From Nemertoderma westbladi (taxonomy: Eukaryota > Xenacoelomorpha > Nemertodermatida > Nemertodermatidae): a stretch of 39,402 nt of DNA. A model generated the notes under the pieces. That model was not told where the DNA came from. It saw nothing but the letters and a program-made list of their open reading frames with translations, and did not search any database. A program made the translations under genes and the position numbers. Each line of letters begins with the position of its first letter. Within the stretch, counting starts at the first letter, position 1. Shown in pieces: positions 1 to 9,526 of this stretch. Location: positions 1 to 39,402 of the forward strand of contig JAUCBJ010001878.1 of assembly GCA_032718475.1 (NCBI GenBank). The letters run 5' to 3'.

Positions 1-1317
1 ACGAGTTTAATCGAAAAGCGACTCCGAGGTCTCGTTTCCAAAAGAATACCCCCCGAACAGTACGGCTTCAGTCCCGGGAAATCTACCTCAATGCCTCTAA
101 GTCAGTTTATTAATAAAATTCATAGCAATTTGTCATACCCTCGAAAACCATTGTACGCGGTTTATGTCGATTTCCGCAAAGCTTTTGATTCGGTCCCCAG
201 GTCTAAACTACTCTTAAAGTTATGGTTTGATTTTAATATTCGTGGTTCACTTTTTAACATCATTAAATCGATTTTAAGTCCTAATTATATAGTAATTTCA
301 GATGGCCTCCGTAATTCTAGAATTATAAAACAAGTGCGTGGGGTTTTACAAGGAGACAGCTTGAGCCCTTTCCTGTTCGTAATTTTTATTTACGATATTG
401 TGAAGTTTATACGTGATATTACCGTCAAGATTGGGGAATTATTTATATTATTATTTGCGGATGATTTGCTATTTTATGGCGACTCCCGTGAGGTAGTGCA
501 AGCTGGTTTAAATGCAACTGCTAATTGGGCCCGGGAAAACGGTCTTGAAGTAAATCTTACAAAGACTTCCGTAATGAAATTTAGGAGAGGTGGCCGACTG
601 TCCGCTCAGGATAAATTTTTCTACAACGGAAACGAGGTGAAAATAGAAAAGTCTTATAAATATTTGGGAGTCACATTTCAATCGTCCTTGAAATTCACAA
701 AGCACATAAATATAATAGTCTGCAAATCACTTTCCACAATACGGTCAATCCAGAAACCACATCTACTATCTATTAGCACAGCTAAAAAGCTTTTTTCCTT
801 AAAAGTAACACCGATAGTTATGTATGGACTTCGCGAAATTTGGCCTTTCTTGTCAGTCAACAACCTTCATAGTATCGATAAAATCCAAGCTGCTTTCCTC
901 AAAAGAGTACTTTCAGTTCACAAATCGTCTAGGAATCGGCTAGTTCACGCTCTCTGTGATTCGCGAAATCTTTCTATGGTACTTAAAGGTCAACTAAATT
1001 TAACAGACACGGATGTATTCAAAAAATACACCGCTGAAGTCGAAGACAAAACTCGTGAAATCCCAGTAGAGTTCTGGAACAGTATCGCGTTCATAAATCG
1101 CAGTTGGACAATCGCAAATTGTCGTAAGAGGCACACCATAACCCGCTTTGCTCTTCACGGTTTCCATTTCCGAATTTGTACATCCAGACCCACAGAATTT
1201 CATGAGGCGGGGAATGACTGTGTATGTAGTCTCTGCGGGAGGCCGGCGGACACGTACCATCTCCTTAGTTGCCCGAGCAACCACCACCCCCTTACGTACT
1301 GGGCCAACAAACTCTGA
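1..1317 (+). CDS. Non-LTR retrotransposon (LINE) reverse transcriptase, 5' end outside window
   Basis: The frame is open from base 1, so the first Met at base 91 is not the real start; the ORF enters from outside the window. Reverse transcriptase motifs occur in order: EQYGFSPGKST (about bases 58-88), VDFRKAFDSV (motif A), GVLQGDSLSPF (motif B), FADDLLFYGD (motif C, 453-482), GLEVNLTKTS and YKYLGVTF. After the RT core comes a long C-terminal region ending in a zinc-knuckle-like CVCSLCGRPADTYHLLSCP, as seen in several LINE clades. The RT would copy element RNA into the genome by target-primed reverse transcription. The endonuclease part is outside the window. No internal stop is present, so this copy is fairly young or selectively kept. 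Clade assignment (Jockey/R1/CR1 range) is uncertain. Confidence 0.9.
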   Translation, partial: TSLIEKRLRGLVSKRIPPEQYGFSPGKSTSMPLSQFINKIHSNLSYPRKPLYAVYVDFRKAFDSVPRSKLLLKLWFDFNIRGSLFNIIKSILSPNYIVISDGLRNSRIIKQVRGVLQGDSLSPFLFVIFIYDIVKFIRDITVKIGELFILLFADDLLFYGDSREVVQAGLNATANWARENGLEVNLTKTSVMKFRRGGRLSAQDKFFYNGNEVKIEKSYKYLGVTFQSSLKFTKHINIIVCKSLSTIRSIQKPHLLSISTAKKLFSLKVTPIVMYGLREIWPFLSVNNLHSIDKIQAAFLKRVLSVHKSSRNRLVHALCDSRNLSMVLKGQLNLTDTDVFKKYTAEVEDKTREIPVEFWNSIAFINRSWTIANCRKRHTITRFALHGFHFRICTSRPTEFHEAGNDCVCSLCGRPADTYHLLSCPSNHHPLTYWANKL

Positions 1318-1450
1318 TTTAAAATTGTTTTATAACTGTGTAAATATTTTATTATTTATGTATAGTATATTTGGATTTTACTGCTTGCTTGCTTAATGCT
1401 TATATAGTTTTACAATCGTACCATTATTTTGGTTTAATAAATAACAATTA
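1318..1450 (+). other. Probable 3' UTR of the first LINE
   Basis: The sequence after the TGA stop is AT-rich and ends near TTTAATAAATAACAATTAATGG, with AATAAA at about 1435-1440. It fits a LINE 3' tail, but the exact element end is not defined because I see no poly(A) or clear target-site duplication. Confidence 0.4.
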
Positions 1451-1579
1451 ATGGTTAAAATGCCAACGAGTGGAAAACTCAAGACACGAGGGCAGAAGAA
1501 CTGAATTTGCTAAAGAAAATGAGTGGAAAATAGTGTTTTCCGTTACGTTTTTATATCGAATATATTGTTTTATTTGAAA

Positions 1580-1760
1580 AAAATCAGTTAAAAAAATTAG
1601 TTAAAATTTATTTTCAGAAAAAAATTAGTTAAAAAAATAGTTTTTTAAACAAATTTTTCACAAAATTAGTTAAAAAAGCCTTTTTTTAAACTAATTTTCC
1701 AAAGAATTAGTTAAAAAAAAACGACTTTTTTAAACTAATTTTCTAGAAATTAGTGAGAAA
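1580..1760. repeat. A/T hairpin array (TTAGTTAAAAAA units)
   Basis: TTAGTTAAAAAA recurs at about 1598, 1625, 1666 and 1707, and its inverse TTTTTTAAACTAA follows at about 1681 and 1725. Each pair can fold into a stem of about 12-14 bp with a short spacer. The region 1760-1979 continues as AT-rich low-complexity sequence with no gene. Confidence 0.65.
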
Positions 1761-1979
1761 AAGTTAGATTAATTAACACAATTTTAAAAATATTAGTGAG
1801 AAAAAGAGCCTTTTTCAAATAAATATTATTTTATAATATTTTATATTATTATTTAAATTATTAAATATTATATTATTATTTCATATTTTATACCTGTTCC
1901 AGAATAAGTATTTATATAATAATTCAAATTTATCATTTTTGATTAACTATACTGGTTATTTTTGAGACGTGAGGTTCAA

Positions 1980-2001
1980 GGGGGGGGGGGGGGGGGGGGG
2001 G
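1980..2001. repeat. G22 homopolymer
   Basis: Twenty-two consecutive G on the + strand, immediately upstream of a LINE C-terminal fragment. A second G22 run lies about 340 bases downstream. Confidence 0.9.
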
Positions 2002-2034
2002 TCGAAAATCTTCAAAAATAGCGTGACATCTTCC

Positions 2035-2300
2035 ACGGCCCCTTATATGAGAATGCTGCGCCGGGTTCATTGTGTCAAGTACAAGATTTATGTGTTTCAT
2101 TAGTCTCACCTAACATGATACTTGAACGGAGCCGCCTCCGCTTTGCATGACATTGCTTTCGCCGTGAGGATCAGCCAGTGCATAATCTTGTGCTTTGGTG
2201 GCCTCTTGCGGTGAATAAGCATGGCGGACAGTTAATTACTTTCTTGAGACGCATAGTGAGCCTAATAGTGGCGGAATATTACAGCCGGCACAGAAATCTT
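2035..2300 (+). pseudogene. RTE-like LINE C-terminal remnant, copy 1
   Basis: Translating + strand frames gives PYMRMLRRV followed, after a break, by ERSRLRFA*HCFRREDQPV, then HNLVLWWP and KHGGQLITFLRRI. This is the pattern of the C-terminal tail of a LINE family whose usual form reads RMLRR...RLRFAGHCFR...W.P..HG...T......DTGL. In-frame stops and frame changes show it is dead. The same family appears at 16475-16905, 38450-38860 and 39230-39345 in this window. It is bracketed by two G22 runs. Confidence 0.7.
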
Positions 2301-2341
2301 GTAATATCTATAATGCAGGCCGATAGTAGTTGTAGAAATTA

Positions 2342-2363
2342 GGGGGGGGGGGGGGGGGGGGGG
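2342..2363. repeat. G22 homopolymer
   Basis: Twenty-two consecutive G on the + strand, just downstream of the LINE fragment at 2035-2300. Confidence 0.9.
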
Positions 2364-3540
2364 TCAGTGACATTCGCTGCAGTGCTGCGAAGTAAATTTA
2401 AAATATATTTATTTATGCTAACCACAGGAATCAATAGATCTTGTATTTCTTTATATTTTAATAAAGCAACAAAATAAAAATTAAAGTTACGTTGGAGTAT
2501 AATAAAATATGAATTGAGTACAAAAGCCACAATTTACAAAGCACAATGGGTCGAAAATTGGATTAAAATAACTATATAGGTAGATGCAAAAATTAAATAA
2601 ACACGAAGAGAAAATAATATCACACAAATGATATAAAGTTACAGTTAAGAGTCATGGATCGACTTTATATGACTTTAATAATGTCTATAAATATTACTTT
2701 ATAAGTTTAATCATATTATTTTAAATTAATGCGATTAACGTTGAGTGTGGCACCAAAAAAGAATCTACAAGCTACGAACTACTAACTACACTGTCTGTAT
2801 ATATCAAGTCAAATAAATCTAACGACATTTAAGAAACCTAAATGCAACATCAATTCAAAGAAAAATAAGTCAACATAATAGGTTTCACGCCTTCGTAAAC
2901 ACTGTGCCGAAATCCGAAAGGTAAAATATAATAACACCTGCTTAACTTGTGTTATTGACTTAGTTATGTTTTATTTTTCTATAGGCCTTACCGTGGTTGA
3001 AATCTTGTAAGCCTGAATTTACAACCTACACAATGGCCTAAATATATAGAAGTAAGATTTTTTTATTCTGAAATTCTTTCACACGTCATGGTGGTGTAAT
3101 TGCGGAAATCCGATAAGAGAACATCCTGAAGATTTCGTACAATCTCATACTGTAAAGAGAACGCAATTTATTGTCCTTCCATTAAATCAACTATGGAAGA
3201 CTGACTATATTGACATTGAACCATAATTTGTACTTGAGATTACAAATATTTTTCAATAATATTGCAGATGATGGTAGTTTATTTTGTAATCTCAAACAAA
3301 GAGCAATGGAAAGGCGAATCTGCCTATAATAAACATGTTATTGAAACGTTAAAGGTTTTTAGACGAATTTCTTTAACAAAATTTACTTAATTGTTTGTTT
3401 CAGATGATAGGCCTGTATATTGAATAAAGCTTACCAGGGTCATATAGGATAATTATTTGACACAGATAATGCCCCATATCCAGCTTAGTTAATAGCTGCA
3501 ACTACAGTTGTTAGGAGTAACAGTTGTACGTACGGTAATC
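2364..3540. other. AT-rich gene-free stretch
   Basis: Only short chance ORFs are present. I see no recognisable coding, RNA gene or strong repeat. Confidence 0.6.
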
Positions 3541-3932
3541 AATTGAAGGGCTGAGCATAAAAAGGTCCTAATGTGACATTTTCTTAGAATCAGAGTTATA
3601 CTCATATAGAGGTCCTATGAGACCTAACTTAACTTACCAATAAGGTTCTGAGATCATATGAACAATGCTGCCTGATATCCTGGAGTAAAATGGTCTTATG
3701 TACAGTAAAAATCGCATAGACATAAACAAAAAAGGTCTTATGTACAATAGTGCCTGATATATGCAAATCAATTTTGGAATTTTTTTTTTAAGTAAAGATT
3801 TTTAAGTGCATTTATGCATTTATTACTTGCATGCAAAAATACATGTGTGTAGGTAAAAAAAACGCAAAATTGTGATTAACTCAGAATGACACTTTTGTCA
3901 CATAGGACCTTTTTTTGCTCAGCCCTTCAATT
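3541..3932. mobile_element. MITE-like non-autonomous DNA transposon
   Basis: The left end reads AATTGAAGGGCTGAGCA then AAAAGGTCCTA, and the right end is its inverse complement (TAGGACC then TGCTCAGCCCTTCAATT at 3916-3932). Similarity between the two ends continues inward for about 40-55 bases with small gaps (GTGACA, then TCAGAGTTA against TCTGAGTTA). The 392 bp interior has no ORF and carries near-repeats of GGTCTTATGTACA. AATT at both outer ends could be part of the inverted repeats or a 4 bp target duplication; the palindrome makes this undecidable. The superfamily is not known. Confidence 0.75.
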
Positions 3933-5350
3933 ATTTATTTATAAAAAACAAACAAACAAGACTGACCTGCCAGTCGCGATGACTCACAAACCCCCAAGCC
4001 ACGAGATAACTTTTCAAAAAAACTTAACTTCCTGCCTTTTTTATTTTATACACAAATCACCGGTTGCTTACACCGGTTGCTAAAAATTTGTGAAAAGTAA
4101 AATAAAGAGATATTTAATATAATTCATAGGAGCATTTTGGGTATAATGACGGCGTAATATTGACATTTTTTAACAATAAATTATTTGTTCTTCAATTGGT
4201 CTATTGGTCAATATTCCATTGGTCAACCTGCGCCAAACTAAACGATATTTCTCAACATAAGTAAGTTTGGAATACAGATGCAGACCGGAGAGTGATGGGA
4301 AAGCAGAATTTTGCAATTTGGTCGTGAACTATACGTTTACTCTTCGTATAATTTGCACTTATGAATACGTCGATATGGACACGTTCGCATATATTTTGAA
4401 GTCGATAGCCTTCACACACAGCACGGTTACAAAAATACTAAATTCTCGTCTTCCCACTCCACCCATTACCTCATGTACCTAAATTAAGACACAAGATTAT
4501 ATTGATCACTATGTGTTGACTAAGCCTTTACATAAAAAAAGACCAATGAATTGGTTCCTAAATTCAATGCCTATTTCCATACGATCGGTATTAATACATA
4601 CGGATTGCCAAAAATGTTACACCGTTAGCTCAGAATTAGAATCAACAGAACCTACAATAATTGAAATACATAAGTTACAATATAATATTTATTTAACACA
4701 GACATACAAACAGACATACAAACGGTATTCATTTTGTTATAGACGTAAATATATTTATATTGGCACAATACCACAAGAGTAACTCTATATTCCTCAAAGA
4801 TTATATATAAAAACATTATATATAAAATGTACAAGGGCAATATGGATTGATGACATTTAAACAATAATGACGTCATAAAGTTTTAAATCATTTTCGATAA
4901 AAAATATTTGCAACAAATTTATCTCAGAACCGCCAAAGCATAAATATATTTAATTTACAAAACATTTCACTTATACTATATCACAATTTACACAAGGTTG
5001 CACTATGTGGTCACTCTAACTCTAAACTCATCCATGCTATTTATAACCCAAGTTTCAGATCATTGATTTCGATAAAAAATCCTGCTAAATTTCATAAGAA
5101 TGTCAGCACCTGGTATCCATATCCACTGGTTGAAAAAATACGGTTTGTCAACGTTTACAACTCCACGGGAATTCGCGAAAGATGCGCTGATAAATTGAGT
5201 TTCATTGGAAGATCATAACGTTGTAAGAAGATGACAACGAACACAACGCGGTAATATGGATTGAACGTAACAATAAACATTCATTGTTCATTTGATTTGA
5301 ACACAAAAATCAAATGCGAAAAATTATAAAAAACAACCTTAATATGTCCG
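3933..5350. other. AT-rich gene-free stretch
   Basis: Short ORFs of 65-89 codons at 4267-4482 and 4513-4782 resemble no protein I know and have the composition of random AT-rich sequence. A small tandem repeat of ACAGACATACAA occurs near 4700-4727. Nothing else is supported. Confidence 0.55.
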
Positions 5351-5351
5351 A

Positions 5352-5665
5352 CAAATCTTAATGATTCACCTCCCTCCTCCTCACTGGGTGAGTCAGAATT
5401 TGTATTTTCACTTTCATTCTTTAGCTACAAGAATTTGAAAAAGGTGCCTACGTCAATATTGCACAAGTTACACCATAGTGATTTGTTGGTATCGATGGAA
5501 AGCTGGCCATGCAATATGTAAACACTTGTTTTAGTCAAAACTAAAAAATGTAACATTTGAATTTGGTTGGGAAATAGTTTCTAATGTGACATCATTATCA
5601 ACAGATTGGTGCCAATCGGTGAAGACTCCTTTTTCAAACGCTTGTTGCCAAAGCAAGCAAAAATA
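5352..5665. mobile_element. Degraded copy of the fold-back repeat found at 11890-12602
   Basis: Shared blocks in the same order as the later copy include CTGGGTGAG.CAGAATTT, CTTTCATTCTTTAGCTACAAG, TTTGAAAAAGGTG, GGAAAGCTG.CCATGCAA and TTTGAATTTGGTTGGGAAAT. Near 5625-5665 the sequence CTTTTTCAAACGCTTGT with a downstream GCAAAAATAA matches the inverted right arm, so this copy also folds back on itself, with more divergence. Confidence 0.6.
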
Positions 5666-5968
5666 ATAATTAAGACTCACCCGGAAAAGAGGGGGAATCT
5701 TCGTTCTCTATTGTTAGTTCTAGTTGTATTGTCTTCTGACGACAATTATGATTAGGATTAGGGTTCATCGCACCAAATTACCGATTTGTCGGGCTATGAC
5801 AAAGATACCAATAACCAATGACAACTCCTGAAATATTGGAATTTTAGTCCCACTTATCATCTGGTTCCTATGATTTGAGATTTGTGACATCACAAAACAA
5901 CAACTAACAACATTTTTCATATACATATTACATTATTATATACAATTAGGAAGTAGCAACTGGGAAAA
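5666..5968. other. 3' flank of the USP53/54-like gene
   Basis: The sequence is AT-rich and non-coding. It is the expected 3' UTR side of the minus-strand gene ending at 5969. I found no poly(A) tract or canonical AATAAA close to the stop on the minus strand, so neither the transcript end nor a retrocopy tail can be placed. Confidence 0.5.
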
Positions 5969-8900
5969 CTAGAACCCATATAAGGCTACACATACTTTAC
6001 AATATAGATCACCATCAGTGGTGGTCGATAGCTTGCAATAGCTGCAGGGTTTGCGCTTAGTAAGTCGAGCTGAAGGGGATGAATAGGAGTAAGTAGGAGT
6101 CAACCAGGAGGGGCCCCCTCCTGGTTTAGAGTATAGGTGCTGAGGGGGGTAGTAGGGTGTGGGCCCGTTGCTGAGGGACCTGGGCTCCGGGGCCACACTC
6201 CGGTCCCCGTACAACCGACTGTCCCAGTTCCCGTAACGACCGTAGTAAACCGACCCGGGAGGGGAGGTACTCAGTGAACGCGGCAACTCCCGACTGCGCA
6301 CAGGTCGTCCTTGGGCCAACCGAGTCTGCTGTCGGTAAAGTTCCTGCGTCCGACGCGACATGTCGTTGCGTTGCAGCGTCGTCGCGTACCGCAGAACATC
6401 GTCTTCATCCTCCTCATCCAACAACGAGTCCTCGTAGTTTTCCCGCGACAGTTTCACGAGGTTACGTCGTCGCAACACGGCCGTCTGGTGGCGGGCGTCC
6501 GCGAATTCAACTGAGTTTCGGTCCTCCCGCAACTGGGCCAGTTGTATCGCGGTTTGGAAGACTGACACCGCTTTGCTACAGACCTCGATCGCTTCGTAAA
6601 AGCGTTTACAACCCTCTAAACGTTTAGTTTCGCTGAATAAACTCTGCCCTTTATCTATCACTTCCAAAAACGTTGCATCCGGATGTAACGACAGTGACAA
6701 GAGATGTTCCTCTAGCAAGAGTTCTTTCGTTGTTTTCCCACGGTCGTTCACAGTTTCCCTCCTATCTCCTCTAACTATTAGTTTCTTCCCAATATCTCCC
6801 CTGTCATACAATTGAACATTTTGCCTTAAATCGTGCCGTTCTCCTACTTTATCCATCTCACCTCCCAGTCGGGATATTGGAGACCCTTTGTATTTCCCTC
6901 CACTTCCCTCTCCATGCGTCCCATTGTATTTCTCCCCACTTTCCCCTCCATGAGTCCCATTGTATTTCTCCCCACTTTCCCCTCCATGAGTCCCATTGTA
7001 ATTCGCCCCACTTTCCCCCTTGTCGAGGGGGAACCTCCACGCCTTACTATCGTCATCTATGGTGCCCCCCGAGCTGAATCTATCCTCGCTCTTGTACCCG
7101 GAGTCGATGTTGGAGCAGTCGTCTGGGATGGCTACGGTTAGGGGCTCCGAGATACCGCAGCGTTCTAGAACACGTAGTATCTCATGGGGGAGTGAGGCAT
7201 GTGGGTTGGTGGGGATGGGAGGGGAAGACCGACTTGGGTGCGAGCCACGCGGGTTGACGGGGATGGGAGGAGAAGACCGACGTGGGTGCGAGCCATGCGG
7301 GTTGGCAGGGATGGGAGGAGAAGACCGACGTGGGTGCGAGCCACGCGGGTTGGTGGGGATGGGAGGAGAAGACCGACGTGGGTGCGAGCCATGCGGGTTG
7401 GCGGGGATGGGAGGAGAAGACCGACGTGGGTGCGAGCCATGCGGGTTGGCGGGGATGGGAGGAGAAGACCGACGTGGGTGCGAGCCACGGGGGTTGGTGG
7501 GGATGGTTGGGGACCGGGAAGCCCCACTGGAAGCCCGGCCGTTGTCCAGAGTATCGGGAAGACTCTTCGATAAAGGGGATTCCCCCTCCAGCGTCCGGGA
7601 GTGGTCACTCCCCTCGGAGTCGGACGGATCATCCAACGGGTCCCGTCCATAGATCCGCTTGTCGTACACCGGCCGGACCCGGTCTGTCGGGGGTTCCATT
7701 GTTGGTGCCTGTGTCCGAGACTCCCGCAGTCCGGTAGACTTCACCAACTCCGGTCCGATGGCTTCCGGCTGATTCGGACGAGCGAAGTTGTTCCGACTCG
7801 CCGTATACTGCCGGTAATCGTCATCCTTCGAGACGCCGGAAGGTGATAAACGAATCTTCGGTAACCGAAAGAAGAACGAACCCCTGCGGTTGAGTTTCGG
7901 AAGAGAAAACCGTGGGTTTTTTATTACCGAAACTTTTGTAGTGGCTCCCAAAGTCGCCGATTTCGGTTTTCCTTTCAGTCGGAATAAACTGGAAGACGAG
8001 TTGCTGCGGGTCTCAGAGTCCGAAACCGATTGAACTGGAGATTCGGAACGTCTCACCGCCGATCCACCGCTGCGCCATGGAGGTTTCTTGGCGTCAACCT
8101 TATGTAAGGGTGTAACACTGCCCCCTCGGCCCACGTTGCCACCTCGACCCACATTGCCCCCTCGACCCACATTGCTCCCTCGGCCCACGTTGCCCCCTCG
8201 ACCCACGTTGCCCCCCCGCGCCCCACTTCCCCCTGCACTGGAGCCGCGCCGCGGCGGTCGGTTGGACTGCGTGTCGGCGTCGGGAGCGTGGCTCACGTCG
8301 AGCTCCGCGGGGTCCGGATTCGCGAAGATTAACAATAGCGGTTGGTAGTGCGACAACGAGCAGATGGATAGCACATCGTCGAGACTATTCCCTATATCGC
8401 GAACCTTCTCATCATCAAACAGAATCCAAACTTGTCGCTTTGCGTGGAAGAAGAATGTTGAGTAATGTTTCCCGTAGTAAGTAACTATACCTACTAATGG
8501 AATCGATGGAACAACCGAATCCGATGACTCCGTAAACATATCCTGCAGGTCGAGATACGGGGTTAGTGTATCGAGGAAACATTGGATGGTCGCGATCTCA
8601 GATTCGTCGGAATCCCATATCAACCCAACTGTCACAACGTCCGGGCTGTTAACCAACGCGAATGACTTCCGCAACGTGCGGCGACATTCGGAGCACGCTC
8701 GTTCGTCCCCGTTGCTACGACTCAGTCGCACGAGCGTCGCGAAACTCTCGCATCTATTACTCGCGCAGCTGGTTTGCGCTACGGCGCAGAGTGAGCTGAT
8801 GGACACGTAATGGACGATCTGAGTGTATGGGAGCGGGTTGGATAGGTAACCGCATCGATTGTTGTCACACAACTCCTGATCGACAACCATCATAGAGAAC

Positions 8901-9328
8901 CTGCAGTGGGACAGACAGTGTGGTGCCATGCACGTATTATCCGGCTGATCCCACGCCAGGTTCTCGTGGAGACGTTCCAGAATGTTCTCGAAGCATTCGG
9001 CGGCGTCGTCCATCAACCCCATCTGGAAGCGCTGTTGGTTGCGGAAGGTCTCCGCCAGTGCTATTCGCAAAGCGTCCGGGGGTAGCGCTTTGTCTTCGCT
9101 ATGTTTGAACTGCGTAAAAATTACTTTTAGCGCGCAGAAGATACAAGCGTCGCCGAAACATCGGTGGTGCTGGATCCTGCGGAAGGATCGGCGGAAAACA
9201 TCGAGATGCCAAAATACCTGGACTGCGCTGTTTAGGAAACAGTTGTTCTCGCCAGGTTTATTGAATAAGCCTTTGGAAGGTACAACAATACTCCCTCGAT
9301 GGTGGTCGTAATTAAACCTATCAGCCAT
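5969..9328 (-). CDS. USP53/USP54-like ubiquitin carboxyl-terminal hydrolase, single exon
   Basis: This 1119-residue protein opens with a USP-family deubiquitinase domain (about residues 15-340) closest to animal USP53/USP54. The Cys box PGENNCFLNS places the nucleophile at C30; the His box YYGKHYSTFFF gives H288; ILFDD (303-306) supplies the acidic position. Cys pairs near 154/159 and 212/215 fit the zinc-ribbon fingers. USP53/54 were long called inactive but recent work reports K63-linked ubiquitin cleavage; activity here is inferred only. The tail is low-complexity: NVGRGG repeats (about 375-405), seven copies of a 16-residue PIPANPHGSHPRRSSP-type unit (about 605-712) and GESGEKYNGTHG repeats (about 770-810). 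A helical region of about 870-1010 and a C-terminal CxxC...CxxC (1095, 1098, 1110, 1113) follow. The Met start has A at -3 and G at +4. Vertebrate relatives are multi-exon, so one uninterrupted exon is odd. Confidence 0.93.
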   Translation of the reverse strand: MADRFNYDHHRGSIVVPSKGLFNKPGENNCFLNSAVQVFWHLDVFRRSFRRIQHHRCFGDACIFCALKVIFTQFKHSEDKALPPDALRIALAETFRNQQRFQMGLMDDAAECFENILERLHENLAWDQPDNTCMAPHCLSHCRFSMMVVDQELCDNNRCGYLSNPLPYTQIVHYVSISSLCAVAQTSCASNRCESFATLVRLSRSNGDERACSECRRTLRKSFALVNSPDVVTVGLIWDSDESEIATIQCFLDTLTPYLDLQDMFTESSDSVVPSIPLVGIVTYYGKHYSTFFFHAKRQVWILFDDEKVRDIGNSLDDVLSICSLSHYQPLLLIFANPDPAELDVSHAPDADTQSNRPPRRGSSAGGSGARGGNVGRGGNVGRGSNVGRGGNVGRGGNVGRGGSVTPLHKVDAKKPPWRSGGSAVRRSESPVQSVSDSETRSNSSSSLFRLKGKPKSATLGATTKVSVIKNPRFSLPKLNRRGSFFFRLPKIRLSPSGVSKDDDYRQYTASRNNFARPNQPEAIGPELVKSTGLRESRTQAPTMEPPTDRVRPVYDKRIYGRDPLDDPSDSEGSDHSRTLEGESPLSKSLPDTLDNGRASSGASRSPTIPTNPRGSHPRRSSPPIPANPHGSHPRRSSPPIPANPHGSHPRRSSPPIPTNPRGSHPRRSSPPIPANPHGSHPRRSSPPIPVNPRGSHPSRSSPPIPTNPHASLPHEILRVLERCGISEPLTVAIPDDCSNIDSGYKSEDRFSSGGTIDDDSKAWRFPLDKGESGANYNGTHGGESGEKYNGTHGGESGEKYNGTHGEGSGGKYKGSPISRLGGEMDKVGERHDLRQNVQLYDRGDIGKKLIVRGDRRETVNDRGKTTKELLLEEHLLSLSLHPDATFLEVIDKGQSLFSETKRLEGCKRFYEAIEVCSKAVSVFQTAIQLAQLREDRNSVEFADARHQTAVLRRRNLVKLSRENYEDSLLDEEDEDDVLRYATTLQRNDMSRRTQELYRQQTRLAQGRPVRSRELPRSLSTSPPGSVYYGRYGNWDSRLYGDRSVAPEPRSLSNGPTPYYPPQHLYSKPGGGPSWLTPTYSYSSPSARLTKRKPCSYCKLSTTTDGDLYCKVCVALYGF
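6895..7020 (-). repeat. Coding minisatellite, 36 bp unit (GESGEKYNGTHG)
   Basis: About three near-identical 36 bp copies lie inside the USP53/54-like gene. The 12-residue unit keeps the reading frame, and its Gly-Glu-Lys-Asn-Thr composition suggests a disordered linker. Confidence 0.8.
7195..7520 (-). repeat. Coding minisatellite, 48 bp unit (PIPANPHGSHPRRSSP)
   Basis: Seven copies of a 48 bp unit lie inside the USP53/54-like gene. Units differ mainly at Arg/His (NPRG or NPHG) and at Ala/Thr/Val before Asn. The protein unit is rich in Pro, Ser and Arg, contains PP and RRSSP motifs, and could offer phosphorylation or SH3-type sites (inference). Confidence 0.85.
8105..8220 (-). repeat. Coding minisatellite, 18 bp unit (NVGRGG)
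   Basis: About six copies of an 18 bp unit encode RGG-like GGNVGR repeats directly after the catalytic domain of the USP53/54-like protein. RGG-type repeats are typical of disordered, possibly RNA- or protein-binding segments (inference). Confidence 0.8.
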
Positions 9329-9334
9329 TTTTCT

Positions 9335-9346
9335 TTATTTAGCCAT
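9335..9346 (-). promoter_or_regulatory. Three-codon upstream ORF (Met-Ala-Lys-stop) before the USP53/54-like start
   Basis: On the minus strand, ATGGCTAAATAA ends six bases before the main ATG and is in the same frame. Its context GAAAATGG is close to that of the main start (AAAAATGG). If transcribed, it could reduce or gate initiation at the main start. Confidence 0.5.
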
Positions 9347-9355
9347 TTTCACAAC

Positions 9356-9384
9356 ACAAAACTGTAAACAGACAAACACAGACT
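9356..9384 (-). promoter_or_regulatory. Possible 3' splice site in the 5' leader of the USP53/54-like gene
   Basis: On the minus strand a pyrimidine/T-rich run is followed by TGTTTACAG about 35 bases upstream of the start codon. It resembles a splice acceptor, so the coding sequence could be one exon preceded by a non-coding exon. No matching donor was located. Confidence 0.3.
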
Positions 9385-9526
9385 GACAGAGACATTCTAA
9401 CATGACAGCATGATCATGATTTTCATGATGGCATAAAAAGCTACCGTAGTTAGTTGTCTAGTGGACCGGTCTGGTAGCAGCAGCTGCAGCAGCCAAACTC
9501 CCAGTGCCAAGAGGCGTAGCGAGGGA

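Noticed and set aside
2339-2530. 63-codon minus ORF ending in poly-Pro
   Set aside because: Its end is formed by the G22 run and the rest is random AT-rich sequence.
7020-7737. Plus-strand and alternative-frame ORFs over the USP coding repeats
   Set aside because: These are antisense shadows of the 48 bp repeat in the real minus-strand gene.
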